Part shown: positions 35,444 through 44,340 of the stretch, piece after piece
Layout of the letters: each line of letters opens with the position of its first letter
Numbering within the stretch: position 1 is the first letter of the stretch
Assembly: GCA_934675095.1 (NCBI GenBank)
Contig: CAKUPC010000001.1
Span: 124,001 to 188,000, forward strand
From: an uncultured Bacteroidales bacterium
GTDB lineage: Bacteria > Bacteroidota > Bacteroidia > Bacteroidales > UBA932
DNA: 64,000 nucleotides
Reading direction: 5' to 3'
The notes under the pieces: generated by a model
What the model saw: the letters and a program-made list of their open reading frames with translations, nothing else
The model's database searches: none
Told to the model about the DNA's origin: nothing
Made by a program: the position numbers and the translations under genes

Positions 35444-35486
35444 CGGGAAATTGTTGTTTTGAGATATGATTTCTTGTTCGGGAGGG

Positions 35487-35586
35487 GGAATTCGCGCTAT
35501 TTCGCCAGCGCGGGATTGATGCTGTTTCAACAGCGTGGAATTGATGCTATTTCATCTGCGTCGAGTTGATGTAGTTCTGATCGACC
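35487..35586. repeat. Four tandem 25-bp repeats across a gene end
   Basis: Units begin at 35487, 35512, 35537 and 35562 with GGAATT-like starts followed by GATGCTATTTC-like cores; similarity decays toward the GH5 side. The array spans the last codons and stop of GH5 (35547) and the gap to GH31. Confidence 0.7.
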
Positions 35587-36791
35587 TTGCAGTTGGAGAA
35601 CTTGCACTGTTCGAGGAACGACTGCATGGCGTTCTTCGCGACTCCCTGGTCAGGGCGGGCGCTGCGGATGGCCGGATAGCTGCTGCGGTCGGCCTCTGAG
35701 AAGGATACTATGCTGTCCCAGCCTGCGGACGGTGTGAAATTCACGAAAGAGCCTCCGACCTTCATCTTCTTGTATGGCCAATAGGTGTAGCCCATGTTGT
35801 TGGCAATGAAATACTTGCTCATCGCGAGCTGCTGTTCCATAGTCAGGTGTCCCGTCTCGCCGACGAACATCGGAATCCCGGTCCTGTCGCGGAACTCCAC
35901 AAGGTACTTCACGCTCTTCTCCGGAGCGTCCTTGAAGTAGCAGTGGCAGGTGTACATGAGGTTGGAGTCGAATTTCCAGTCGGTGAACATCGTGAAGTCG
36001 GTGTTGCCCCTCGCCCCGCCGAGGATGATGATATGGTTCTTGTCAACGGCACGGATTGCGGCCGTGAGCCTCTTGTAGAGAGGTTCGAGCTTCGGGTAAT
36101 AGAGAGTGTTCCAACTGTCTGACGCAGGGCGGTGCTCGATTGGCTCGTTCAGCAGCTCATAGCCAAGAACAAGCGGATTGTCGGCGTAGCGCTCCGCGAT
36201 GCTCACCCAGATTCTCTCCAGCTCGTCCTGACACTCCGGGTCCTCGAAAAGCCACGGGTAGCCGAAGCTGTCATCGACGTTTCCGCCGCCCTGTCCGCCC
36301 GGTGCGCAGTGCATGTCGAGGATGAGGTAGAGCCCGAATTCGTTGCACCAGCCAAGCACGTCGTCGATTCTCTTGAATCCGTCCTGCTCGGAGGTGAGTC
36401 CCATGTAGTCCTCGTCGGTGAAGAGGCGGTAGTGCAGCGGAAGGCGAATGGTGTTCGCTCCCGTGCTCTTGATGAAGCGGATGTCCTCGCGGGTTATGTA
36501 GTTGTCCTTGTACTTCTTCCAGAACGACGCCGTGTATTCCTCGCCCACGAGTTCCTTGAACATACGGTCGATCATCGACGCTGAATTGGTGTTCGTGAAT
36601 CCGAACATATACCCCTCCGGATTCAGCCAGTTTCCGAGGTTCGTTCCCCTGATGAGGAACTTCGACCCGTCGGGCTTCACGATGTCCTTCCCCTTGACTT
36701 TGAGGAAGTTGTTCTGCGCATACGCCGCGTTTGAGGATATTCCCGCAATCACCGCGATTGTGGCGAAAAATGCCAAAAGTGTCTTTTTCAT
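35547..36791 (-). CDS. GH5 endo/exo-beta-glycanase
   Basis: The start at 36791 gives the signal peptide MKKTLLAFFATIAVIAGISS; the longer frame has no sensible N-terminus. 414 residues. The GH5 TIM barrel starts with FLIRGTNLGNWLNPEGYMFG, close to the exo-1,3-beta-glucanase-like branch. The acid/base is Glu216 in YELLNEPIEH and the nucleophile is Glu312 in PMFVGETGHL. It probably cleaves the beta-linked backbone of the PUL glycan at the surface or in the periplasm. The preceding gene encodes a close paralog in which both glutamates are lost. The last codons lie in a 25-bp tandem repeat. Confidence 0.9.
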   Translation of the reverse strand: MKKTLLAFFATIAVIAGISSNAAYAQNNFLKVKGKDIVKPDGSKFLIRGTNLGNWLNPEGYMFGFTNTNSASMIDRMFKELVGEEYTASFWKKYKDNYITREDIRFIKSTGANTIRLPLHYRLFTDEDYMGLTSEQDGFKRIDDVLGWCNEFGLYLILDMHCAPGGQGGGNVDDSFGYPWLFEDPECQDELERIWVSIAERYADNPLVLGYELLNEPIEHRPASDSWNTLYYPKLEPLYKRLTAAIRAVDKNHIIILGGARGNTDFTMFTDWKFDSNLMYTCHCYFKDAPEKSVKYLVEFRDRTGIPMFVGETGHLTMEQQLAMSKYFIANNMGYTYWPYKKMKVGGSFVNFTPSAGWDSIVSFSEADRSSYPAIRSARPDQGVAKNAMQSFLEQCKFSNCKVDQNYINSTQMK

Positions 36792-36850
36792 TCTGTTCTG
36801 CAAATATATTGTCAAACACTGCTCAGGCTTCGCAAGTGCGAAACCGGAAA

Positions 36851-38140
36851 CTATTTCTTCCCTGATTGCGTGAAACCGGCGGTGCTCATGACCTGCCCGT
36901 TGGCGCGGCATCCGGACAGTCCGCACGCCTGCGGAAAGGCAGCCACCGCCCCTGCGGCCGCTTTGACGTCAAAGTTGCCTGCGGCGTGCAGGTCGTCGAA
37001 GGTCACGCGCCTTAATCCCGCAAACCTCGTCACGATTTTCCAGTTCTCCACCGGGCCGAAGGACAGCAGGGCGCCGGAGGATTCGTAGCCCTTGTACGGC
37101 GTGAACGCATAGCCGACATTTTCGGCTTCCATTGAGGCACGTCCGCTGTCCGACACGGGACCTACCGCCGTCAGGAGCAGGGGAAGTCCGGTGGAGTATT
37201 CGCGGAAACGGACGAAGGAGTCGAGGGCCGAGGCGAAGTCACCGGAACCGTCATAGTGGGCGGCGTAGAGGATGTTGTCGTCAAATTCGTAGTCGCTGAA
37301 ACAGCTGAAGTCCAGTCCGCCCCGGATGCCGTCGAGGATTATGACATGATTCTTGTCGGCTGCGCGGATGACCTTGGCGGTCTTGCGGCAGAGCGGCTCG
37401 ACTTTGGACAGGAGGCCGTCGAACTTCGCGTCTTCATAAAGAGGGGCGTCCATAATCTCATACCCAAGGAGGAACTTTTCTCCCTTGTACCTCTTTGCGA
37501 CCTCGCCCCAGATTCTCGTGAACTCGGTCTGCTGAGCCTTGCCGGAGAGCAGCCACGGGTAGCCGCAGCCGTTGTCGCTCCAGTCGCCGGTCTGACCGCC
37601 CGGAGCGGCCTGCATGGCGAGGATGACATAGAGCCCCGCCTCGCGGCACCATTCCATGAGGTTGTCGAGTCTCGCGAAGCCGTCCTGCCCGGCGCTCAGT
37701 CCCATGAAGTCCTCGTCCTCGGAAAAAAGCCGCCAGTCAAACGGCACACGGACAGTGTTCGCCCCGCATTCCGCGATGAAGCGGATGTCTTCCCGCGTAA
37801 CGAAGCCGTCCTTGAAGGCCTTCCAGAAGGCTGCCGTGCGTCTCGGGCCGGTCACCTGACACAGCATGAGGCTTATGTCCCGTTCGGCGCGGACATTATT
37901 TATACCGAGCAGCTCACCGTCCGGGCTGAGCCATCCGGCGAGGTTCACGCCCTTCATTTGAAAGACGGTCTTGTCCGGTTTCAGAAGGGAGCGTCCCTGC
38001 ACATAAATGAACTCCGAAGGGGTCGTCTTTTCCGGCCTGTCGGGAACCCTCTGTTCCTGCGGGGTCTTGTCGCAGGAGGCAGCGGCGGAGGCGACAAGTA
38101 GTGCCAAAGCCGCGATTCCCAGAATGCGTTTACTGTCCAT
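36851..38140 (-). CDS. Catalytically dead GH5 paralog, surface lipoprotein
   Basis: Starting at 38140 (MDSKRILGIAALALLVASAA, lipobox AASC) it has 429 residues and aligns along its whole length with the next gene: KGVNLAGWLSPDGELLGINN, VTREDIRFIAECGANTVRVP, DFMGLSAGQDGFARLDNLME and AAPGGQTGDW. Both catalytic glutamates are replaced. NEP has become DAP (Asp231-Ala232-Pro233 in GYEIMDAPLYED), and the nucleophile strand reads LPLLLTAVGP with Ala325 in place of Glu. The frame is intact and the rest of the barrel conserved, so this is not a decaying gene. I infer a glycan-binding pseudoenzyme held on the outer membrane. It lies 59 bases upstream of the active GH5. Confidence 0.85.
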   Translation of the reverse strand: MDSKRILGIAALALLVASAAASCDKTPQEQRVPDRPEKTTPSEFIYVQGRSLLKPDKTVFQMKGVNLAGWLSPDGELLGINNVRAERDISLMLCQVTGPRRTAAFWKAFKDGFVTREDIRFIAECGANTVRVPFDWRLFSEDEDFMGLSAGQDGFARLDNLMEWCREAGLYVILAMQAAPGGQTGDWSDNGCGYPWLLSGKAQQTEFTRIWGEVAKRYKGEKFLLGYEIMDAPLYEDAKFDGLLSKVEPLCRKTAKVIRAADKNHVIILDGIRGGLDFSCFSDYEFDDNILYAAHYDGSGDFASALDSFVRFREYSTGLPLLLTAVGPVSDSGRASMEAENVGYAFTPYKGYESSGALLSFGPVENWKIVTRFAGLRRVTFDDLHAAGNFDVKAAAGAVAAFPQACGLSGCRANGQVMSTAGFTQSGKK

Positions 38141-38214
38141 AGTCTGTTTGTTTTCAAAAATAATCCTGCCGTCCCGCACGGCGATTCGCGCACAGGACGG
38201 CAGGGTCGTTCAAT

Positions 38215-40632
38215 TTATTTGCTCCAAGTGCAGCCGGTCACCTTCGGCTGAACCTTGCTGCCGGTGTTGCAGATGTAGTTCCCGAAGTTATCGGCGGTGA
38301 GTTCGAGGTCCGCCCCGTCGATGTTGGCGGTGCAGCCGAATGCCGCGCCGTCAATGGTGGCGTCTTTCTGTACATTTCCGAACGCGAGTCCCCAGAGCAT
38401 TGGGATTTTCTTGTTTGGCTGAACCAGTTTGAACTTTGCGTCGCAACTGCTGGAACCTTTAACGGATACTCCCGTAAAGGCAAATCCGACGAATCCTCCG
38501 GCAGCGCCGACACAGGCGTTTTCCTCGGTTGAAATCGTCCCTCCTGAACTGCAGCCGTTCATTTCCACATTCTTTGCGCAGCCGGCTATACCGCCAAGAA
38601 CAGTGGCGCTTGCCCCTTGCCAACCTCCGGTTATTATCCCGCTATTATGGCAATTCTCGATTTTGGATATGTCATTGTCTTTTCCAAAGAATGCACCGAC
38701 AATTCCTCCGACATTGTCAAACCGTGCCCCGTTTTTTTCTGAAGTCGCCCAGTCTTGATGACGGCACTTGCTGAGTAATCTGCCGGAATTGCTGCATCGG
38801 GAAAGAGAAACCTTGTAGCTTTTATTGACATTGATGTAAATTTGGCCATTTGTGTGAGTCCATGTCGGTGCCCATGTTCCTGCACAGCGCCCGAGTATTC
38901 CACCGACGCAGGAAGATGCATCTTTGGAACCCTCTCCGTCGGAAATGCGCGAAATCGCTCCGGCGTTTCTGCAGCCATTGAAGACGACCCCATCAAACTC
39001 GACGATTCCGCATATACCGCCGTAAGTTGATACGCCCAGCACTTTTAACTGAGAGTCACCATTTCCTGCACCGGTGACACTGATGTTTCCGGTATTCACA
39101 CAACTGAGGAACTTGCCGGGACGGCAGCCTTCACCAGTCATGTATAATCCAGACTCCTTGTGGAGTGACGCAACTGTGTGCCCGTAAGCCGCGATTCCTC
39201 CTCCAAAGTTGGCAATAGCAACTTCGTCTGTTGCCATTTTCTCTGTTATTGTGATCGCCAGTTTGACATCTCCGTCGTTTGTGCAGTTCTGCAAAGTTCC
39301 GCCGTTCTGCGCCACAATACTTCCGAACAGACACGGCTCGTCAGTCAGTTCAAGGCTTACCGGACAGTTAACGGTGACATTGGAAACGGTTCCGAGATTG
39401 ACCTCAGCGAGTGCTGCGTTGCCCCATTCATAAGGATTCTCGAAGCTTGCGAACGCGCCGGCAAGCGTGAGGTTGGAAACTTCGGCATTCTCCCCGAGGG
39501 TTTCGAAGAGCGGACGGGTGTTCGCGGTCTGCGTGATTGTGTGACCGTTGCCGGCGACCTTGCCGTTGAACGTGCCGGTGGCAATAGGAAGGTTTCCCGC
39601 AGTGATGTCGTTGATGAGACTTACGACCTTGCCGGTGTAGTCATTGCCGCCTTTGACAGCGGCGGCAAATGCTTCCCAATCGGCCACTGTCCTGATTTCG
39701 TCGGCCATTTCCTTGGCGTTGTCGAGGTCGAGAGTGTAGCGCGTGACGCTTGCCCTCTTGTAGTCATAGCCTGAAACGTATGAGTAGGTGTGCGTCTCCT
39801 CGGTCGGCTCACCCTCTTCGGCAGCGACGGTGGCAGTCGTCGTGACGGTGAAGGTTCCGGTGTATGAACCCGGAATGACCGTCATGAACACGGACGCGCC
39901 CTCGGCTGAAACTGCAACCGGAGTCTCAAGCGTTACCGTCACTGTCTCGGATGAGCCTGAATATTCGGGAAGCTCACCTTTTTCAGTAGCCTTCGTGAGG
40001 TCAAAACTGAACTCGCCGGCCACCTTTCCTCCGTCCTTCGCGGTGAAGGAAACGGACTTGATGCTCTCGCCGACATGCTTCTCGGCTGACTTGACCTTCA
40101 GCTCGACCATCGCTCCGAGATGCCTGAACTTGAGAGGCTCCTCAAGGGCAGTGCCGGGCGCCGGCAGCTCGACAGGAACCGCCACCATCGGGTCATAGCT
40201 TCCGTTGAATCCGTCCTTCTGAGTCTGTGCGGCAGGGATTACCAATTTTACTGCGGTCGCGGCCACGGTCTCTCCCTCGGCTGCGGCTGCATACGGATAG
40301 TAGGCGTAGAGAGTGTTCCCGGCCTCATATCCCGAAACATTGGAAAGGAAATATGCCTTGCCGTCCACCCTCGTAAGCCCGGCCTCGGCATTGGCTGTCT
40401 TGTCGGCGATGAAGAGTCCGACCTTGTCGTCGTCCTGCCATTTCACGCCGTAGTCCCCGGCAGCAGGGTCGGTGAACGTGGTCTTTGTCCCCGGCTCTCC
40501 GGCGGCTATGAGAAGTTCAACTTTTTCAGAGGACGGCCCGACCGGTTCCTCTACTGGCTGTTCCTTGTTGCAGGAAGCGATGCACAGTCCCGCAAGTGCA
40601 AATGCCGCAGCGGCATAATTATTCATTTTCAT
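38215..40632 (-). CDS. Fimbrillin-like plus GLUG beta-helix lipoprotein 2
   Basis: Start at 40632 (MKMNNYAAAAFALAGLCIAS, lipobox IASC), 805 residues. Residues about 30-320 resemble the fimbrillin/Mfa1-like N-domain (GTKTTFTDPAAGDYGVKWQD, followed by VGLFIADKTA and AYYPYAA). From about 335 on (TVADWEAFAAAVKGGNDYTG) the protein is a right-handed beta-helix of GLUG-like turns with small Gly/Asn/Cys-rich rungs (VSNLTLAGAF, GGILGRCAG, GGIVGAFFGK). It ends NTGSKVQPKVTGCTWSK, almost the same as the paralog at 40883-43159. In the SusD-adjacent block of a PUL this is the place of surface glycan-binding proteins, so I infer glycan binding. The usual SGBP folds are absent. Confidence 0.75.
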   Translation of the reverse strand: MKMNNYAAAAFALAGLCIASCNKEQPVEEPVGPSSEKVELLIAAGEPGTKTTFTDPAAGDYGVKWQDDDKVGLFIADKTANAEAGLTRVDGKAYFLSNVSGYEAGNTLYAYYPYAAAAEGETVAATAVKLVIPAAQTQKDGFNGSYDPMVAVPVELPAPGTALEEPLKFRHLGAMVELKVKSAEKHVGESIKSVSFTAKDGGKVAGEFSFDLTKATEKGELPEYSGSSETVTVTLETPVAVSAEGASVFMTVIPGSYTGTFTVTTTATVAAEEGEPTEETHTYSYVSGYDYKRASVTRYTLDLDNAKEMADEIRTVADWEAFAAAVKGGNDYTGKVVSLINDITAGNLPIATGTFNGKVAGNGHTITQTANTRPLFETLGENAEVSNLTLAGAFASFENPYEWGNAALAEVNLGTVSNVTVNCPVSLELTDEPCLFGSIVAQNGGTLQNCTNDGDVKLAITITEKMATDEVAIANFGGGIAAYGHTVASLHKESGLYMTGEGCRPGKFLSCVNTGNISVTGAGNGDSQLKVLGVSTYGGICGIVEFDGVVFNGCRNAGAISRISDGEGSKDASSCVGGILGRCAGTWAPTWTHTNGQIYINVNKSYKVSLSRCSNSGRLLSKCRHQDWATSEKNGARFDNVGGIVGAFFGKDNDISKIENCHNSGIITGGWQGASATVLGGIAGCAKNVEMNGCSSGGTISTEENACVGAAGGFVGFAFTGVSVKGSSSCDAKFKLVQPNKKIPMLWGLAFGNVQKDATIDGAAFGCTANIDGADLELTADNFGNYICNTGSKVQPKVTGCTWSK

Positions 40633-40657
40633 AATCGTAACAGTTTTTAGGGTTAAA

Positions 40658-40801
40658 CTAAAGGCCGATGTAGGCGCCGTTTGTCGTGACATCTTCCGTG
40701 CCTTCGGAATCACTGAATCCGGATGATCCCGCGAATCCCTGTTCCGTTCTCACTTCGCCGCACCACACTTGGGGAGGGCAATAGATTTTAGTGTTTTCCA
40801 T
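40658..40801 (-). CDS. 47-residue small protein between GLUG paralogs
   Basis: ATG at 40801, TAG at 40658-40660. The peptide begins MENTKIYCPPQVWCGEV, then a Gly/Ser/Asp-rich middle (GFAGSSGFSDSEG), and ends GAYIGL. No signal peptide or membrane segment. It sits 81 bases after the first GLUG lipoprotein and 25 bases before the second, same strand. Short proteins with a Tyr-x-Pro-Pro start and a Gly/Ser-rich tail are frequent beside surface-protein genes in Bacteroidales, as I recall, but none has a role known to me. Coding status is inferred from position and composition. Confidence 0.5.
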   Translation of the reverse strand: MENTKIYCPPQVWCGEVRTEQGFAGSSGFSDSEGTEDVTTNGAYIGL

Positions 40802-40882
40802 GATTTTGTATCTTAAGCTTTTTTTGTTTTCCCTCCCTGCCCGCTGCAGACGGATCGGGGAGGGTGGTTATATGTGTTGTTC

Positions 40883-43159
40883 TTATTTGCTCCAAGTGCA
40901 GCCTGTCACCGTAGGCTTGGCCTTGCTGCCGGTGTTGCAGATGTAGTCACCGAAATTGTCGGCCGAAAGTTCAAGTTCTGCCCCGTCGATGTTCGCTGAG
41001 CAGCCGAACGCCGCGCCGTCAATGGCGGCGTTCTCCTTGACGTTTCCGAATGCGAGTCCCCAAAGCATCGCAAGGTCCTTGTTGAGCCTGGCCATCTTGA
41101 ATGCCGCTCCGCAGATGCTTGCGCCGCTCACGCTCACGCCCTTGAACACGAATCCGGCAAAGCCTCCTGCCGCGCCGACGCAGGTGTTCTCAAGCGCGGA
41201 CAACGCTCCGTTTGAACTGCAGTCCGCCATGGTGACGTTCTGCGCGAGACCGACCATGCCGCCGAGAACCGTAGTGTTCACTGAAGTCGCCCAACCGCCG
41301 GTAACCGTGCCTGTGTTCTTGCATCCGGAAAGCTCGACCTTGCCGTCATCCTTTCCTACTGCAGCGCCGACGATGCCTCCGACATTGTCAAGACGGGCAT
41401 GGGAGTTGCCGTTGTTGAGACAGCCGCTGTGACGGCATTTGCTGAGCAGGGCACCGGAATTTTCGCATCCCGAGACTGTCATGGAGTAGCCCTTGCCGCC
41501 GTTGATGCAGATCTGCGCACCGTTGTCCTTCCAGTCGTTCACGAATGTTCCGGCGCAGCGTCCGAGTATTCCTCCCACACAGGTAGAGCCGCTGCTTGAG
41601 CCCTCTCCGTCGGAAACTCGTGAAATCGCCCCGGTGTTGCGGCAGTTCTCGAACACGACTCCGTCAAGCTCGACGATTCCGCAGATTCCTCCGTAGGTCG
41701 AAACTCCAAGAGCCCTTGAGCCAGAAGTCGCCTTGACGCTGATGCTTCCGTTGTTCACGCAGCCGATGAACTTGCCGGCCTTGCACTCCTCGTTCGCGAA
41801 ATAGAGTCCGGTGTTGGCGTCAAGTCCGGCAATCGTGTGCCCATAGGCGGCGAGTCCGCCTCCGAAGTTGGCGCAGGCGACATCCTTTCCATTCTGGTCA
41901 CCTACGGCTACCTCAAGAGTGACATTCCCGTCGTTGGTGCAGTTCTCCATCACGCCTCCGTTCTGTGCGACGATGGCTCCGAGCAGGGATGGCTCACCGC
42001 CGAGCTTCAGATTGACGGAACAGTTGGCTGACACTTTAGTTACAGTTCCGAGGTTAATCTGAGCAAGGGCGGCGTTGCCATATTCATAAGGTTTGTCAAG
42101 TGATGTAAATTCTCCCGTCAGCGAAAGGTTCGTGACTTCGGCGTCAGCGCCGAGTTCGCGGAACAGAGGCCTTGTCGCCGCCGAGCGGCTTATGCCCTTC
42201 CCGTCGCCGTCGAGCTTGCCGTTGAACACTCCGTCGGCAAGCGTGAGGTTGTCTGCGGAAATGTTCGCCGTGAGTTTGAGCGTCCTTCCGCTGAAGTCAT
42301 CTCCGGCGCTGATTTTAGCCGCGAACCTGTTCCAGATTTCGACGTTCGGAATCTCGCCACGGTCGAGTATGCTCTTAGGCTCATAGACGAATGCCTTCTC
42401 GTAGGTCTCGCCGGCTTCGGCGACAAATTCGCCCTCGGAAGGGAAAGTCATCTCCTGAAAACTTCCGTCCATGTCGTAAATCTCAAGCTTCAGTCCCTTG
42501 GAATATGCCTTTGCCGGAACAGCGAAGAATATGTCGGAGCCAAGAGCCGCCCCGGCCGCGCCGCAGGTGACGTTTATCGTGCTCCCGTCCTGCTTCGTGT
42601 TCTCAAGGGAAATGCCCTCTTCAGAGAACACTGCGGTGAACTTGCCGCTGACGGCATAGCCTTCCGGGTCGCTGACTTTGACGGACGAGACAGGAAAGGT
42701 AGAGCTTCCTTTCTGCGGGGTGATGCGTATGTATGCCATCGCGTCCGAAATCTCCAGAGACCCGAGTTTGCCGCTGTATCCGAGCATCAGCTTCGTCTCG
42801 GGATTTATCGTCTCTCCGTCCGAGGTCTGCTCCGACGGAATCACCACCTTTGCGGTCTTGTCCTCCTTCGACCACGAGTCGTACATCGACACCGGATAGA
42901 CGGCGCAGTGCGGCACCTCCACGCCGACATTGAATGAAAACGCGGCCCTCGCGTCGTCCTCCATATCAAGTTCTGTCAGGGCTGATTTCATCCCGTTCAC
43001 GACAATTCTGGCTTCCTCGTTCCAGACGAAGCCCGCAGGGGCATCGACCGTCACGGTCTTTGCCTTCTCATTCTCCGTTATATGCACGTCCGGCGTCTTC
43101 TGGCAGGCAAGAAGAAGCGTCGCCGCCAATGCCGGGGACATCAAAAAAATCTTTCTCAT
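40883..43159 (-). CDS. GLUG beta-helix lipoprotein 1
   Basis: 758 residues, signal MRKIFLMSPALAATLLLACQ with lipobox LLAC. The N-terminal ~270 residues are a beta-rich fimbrillin-like domain (VIPSEQTSDGETINPETKLM) little like that of the paralog. From about 275 (PNVEIWNRFAAKISAGDDFS) it is a GLUG-like beta-helix nearly colinear with residues about 335-805 of the neighbour: TRPLFRELGADAEVTNLSLT, STYGGICGIVELDGVVFENC, TCVGGILGRCAG, and a shared end GDYICNTGSKAKPTVTGC. The two genes are tandem duplicates with exchanged N-terminal heads. Expected on the outer membrane next to SusC/SusD; a glycan-binding role is inferred. It lies 9 bases after the clan-A hydrolase gene. Confidence 0.75.
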   Translation of the reverse strand: MRKIFLMSPALAATLLLACQKTPDVHITENEKAKTVTVDAPAGFVWNEEARIVVNGMKSALTELDMEDDARAAFSFNVGVEVPHCAVYPVSMYDSWSKEDKTAKVVIPSEQTSDGETINPETKLMLGYSGKLGSLEISDAMAYIRITPQKGSSTFPVSSVKVSDPEGYAVSGKFTAVFSEEGISLENTKQDGSTINVTCGAAGAALGSDIFFAVPAKAYSKGLKLEIYDMDGSFQEMTFPSEGEFVAEAGETYEKAFVYEPKSILDRGEIPNVEIWNRFAAKISAGDDFSGRTLKLTANISADNLTLADGVFNGKLDGDGKGISRSAATRPLFRELGADAEVTNLSLTGEFTSLDKPYEYGNAALAQINLGTVTKVSANCSVNLKLGGEPSLLGAIVAQNGGVMENCTNDGNVTLEVAVGDQNGKDVACANFGGGLAAYGHTIAGLDANTGLYFANEECKAGKFIGCVNNGSISVKATSGSRALGVSTYGGICGIVELDGVVFENCRNTGAISRVSDGEGSSSGSTCVGGILGRCAGTFVNDWKDNGAQICINGGKGYSMTVSGCENSGALLSKCRHSGCLNNGNSHARLDNVGGIVGAAVGKDDGKVELSGCKNTGTVTGGWATSVNTTVLGGMVGLAQNVTMADCSSNGALSALENTCVGAAGGFAGFVFKGVSVSGASICGAAFKMARLNKDLAMLWGLAFGNVKENAAIDGAAFGCSANIDGAELELSADNFGDYICNTGSKAKPTVTGCTWSK

Positions 43160-43168
43160 AGTTCTGTG

Positions 43169-44284
43169 TTATTTATTGTTCTTTATGAAGTTACGTATAT
43201 ATTCAACCTCCTCCTCGCTCCACGGCGTTCCGTCCGGACGGAATATGTCGTGGAACCAGATCTTCGGTTCCTCCGTCCATGGAATCGAGTTCCCCTCGGA
43301 GTCGAGCTTGTTCCAGTCGTAGTGGAAGTTGCACTTGCCGGCGACAAGGCCGAAATTCACCGCGCCGACGTTGTATTTCCGGAATATCGGGTAGGAGCCC
43401 TCGAACGTCGAGTCCATCTTTCCCCTTGCGAGGAACTCCGTGCAGACCATCGGTCTGCGGTAGGGCAGGAGCTGCTTTATGTAGCGTTCGAGCGATGCGG
43501 GGGTGTCATAGGCGTGGAACGTGATGACGTCGCTGTTCTCCAGCATGAAGGAAACCTCGGGGAGCGAGGTTATATTGTTGCCGACCCAGGACCACAACGG
43601 CGCGGTCAGCGGCTGGGACGGGTTCACCTCGCGGCCCCAGCGGAAGGTCGCCGCAAGCAGGGGAACGGAATCCGTGACCCCGCGCCGGTGATGCTCCGGT
43701 TCATTGTAGAGACACCACATCAGCACGCGGCTGTCCTTACTGTAGCTGCGCAGGATGTCCTTGACCATTTTTTCAAGTTTAGGCCAGGTCGACGGGTCGT
43801 TCACCCATTCCGCCCCCGGAACCATACACCATCCCGAATTGTGCACCCCGGGAACGCTCTCCGGCTGCGGGCCGAGCTGCGGGTTCACGCATTTTCCTCC
43901 GTTGGTCCAGAAAGATACGATAACCCGTATGCCGTGGCTCTCACAGATGTCGAGGAAGCGGCTGAAACGGGCCTTGAAGCCCTTGGGGTCGTCGAGATAG
44001 ACAAGATGTGAGAGAAATACGCGGACAGTGTTGAATCCCAGCCCTTCTGCATACCCGAGCTCACGGTCGATGGTCTGCGGGTCGAACGTGCTCTCCTGCC
44101 ACATCTCAATCTGGTTTATCGCCGTCGAGGGGACATAGTTGCATCCCACAATCCATCCCTGCTCCGCATACCATGCGTCGGCCTTCTCGCGGCTCCACCT
44201 GCCTTCCCCTTTTCTTGCCGAAAGGGGAAGGGCGGCCAACACAAAAATTAATGAAACAATATATACAACTTTTCTCATTCTCAT
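43169..44284 (-). CDS. Clan GH-A glycoside hydrolase (GH5-like)
   Basis: 371 residues with a signal peptide (MRMRKVVYIVSLIFVLAALP). TIM barrel from GCNYVPSTAINQIEMWQEST. The acid/base is Glu195 in VLMWCLYNEPEH, the nucleophile is Glu283 in PMVCTEFLARGK; strand 3 holds GIRVIVSFWTNGG. The NEP and TEF positions fit clan A, and the general plan resembles proteins annotated as beta-xylanases or cellulases in PULs, but I cannot assign the family beyond GH5-like. It lies between SusD and the GLUG lipoproteins, the usual slot for a surface endo-enzyme that makes oligosaccharides for import. The end EEEVEYIRNFIKNNK is complete. Confidence 0.8.
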   Translation of the reverse strand: MRMRKVVYIVSLIFVLAALPLSARKGEGRWSREKADAWYAEQGWIVGCNYVPSTAINQIEMWQESTFDPQTIDRELGYAEGLGFNTVRVFLSHLVYLDDPKGFKARFSRFLDICESHGIRVIVSFWTNGGKCVNPQLGPQPESVPGVHNSGWCMVPGAEWVNDPSTWPKLEKMVKDILRSYSKDSRVLMWCLYNEPEHHRRGVTDSVPLLAATFRWGREVNPSQPLTAPLWSWVGNNITSLPEVSFMLENSDVITFHAYDTPASLERYIKQLLPYRRPMVCTEFLARGKMDSTFEGSYPIFRKYNVGAVNFGLVAGKCNFHYDWNKLDSEGNSIPWTEEPKIWFHDIFRPDGTPWSEEEVEYIRNFIKNNK

Positions 44285-44340
44285 TTATCGGAATTATCCT
44301 CAGAATCGAGGCGTTTCTAATATTTCATATCCCGGGATTT

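Noticed and set aside
36871-36926. Upstream ATG of the active GH5 frame (45 extra residues)
   Set aside because: The extension overlaps the end of the pseudo-GH5 gene and precedes a clean signal peptide at 36791.
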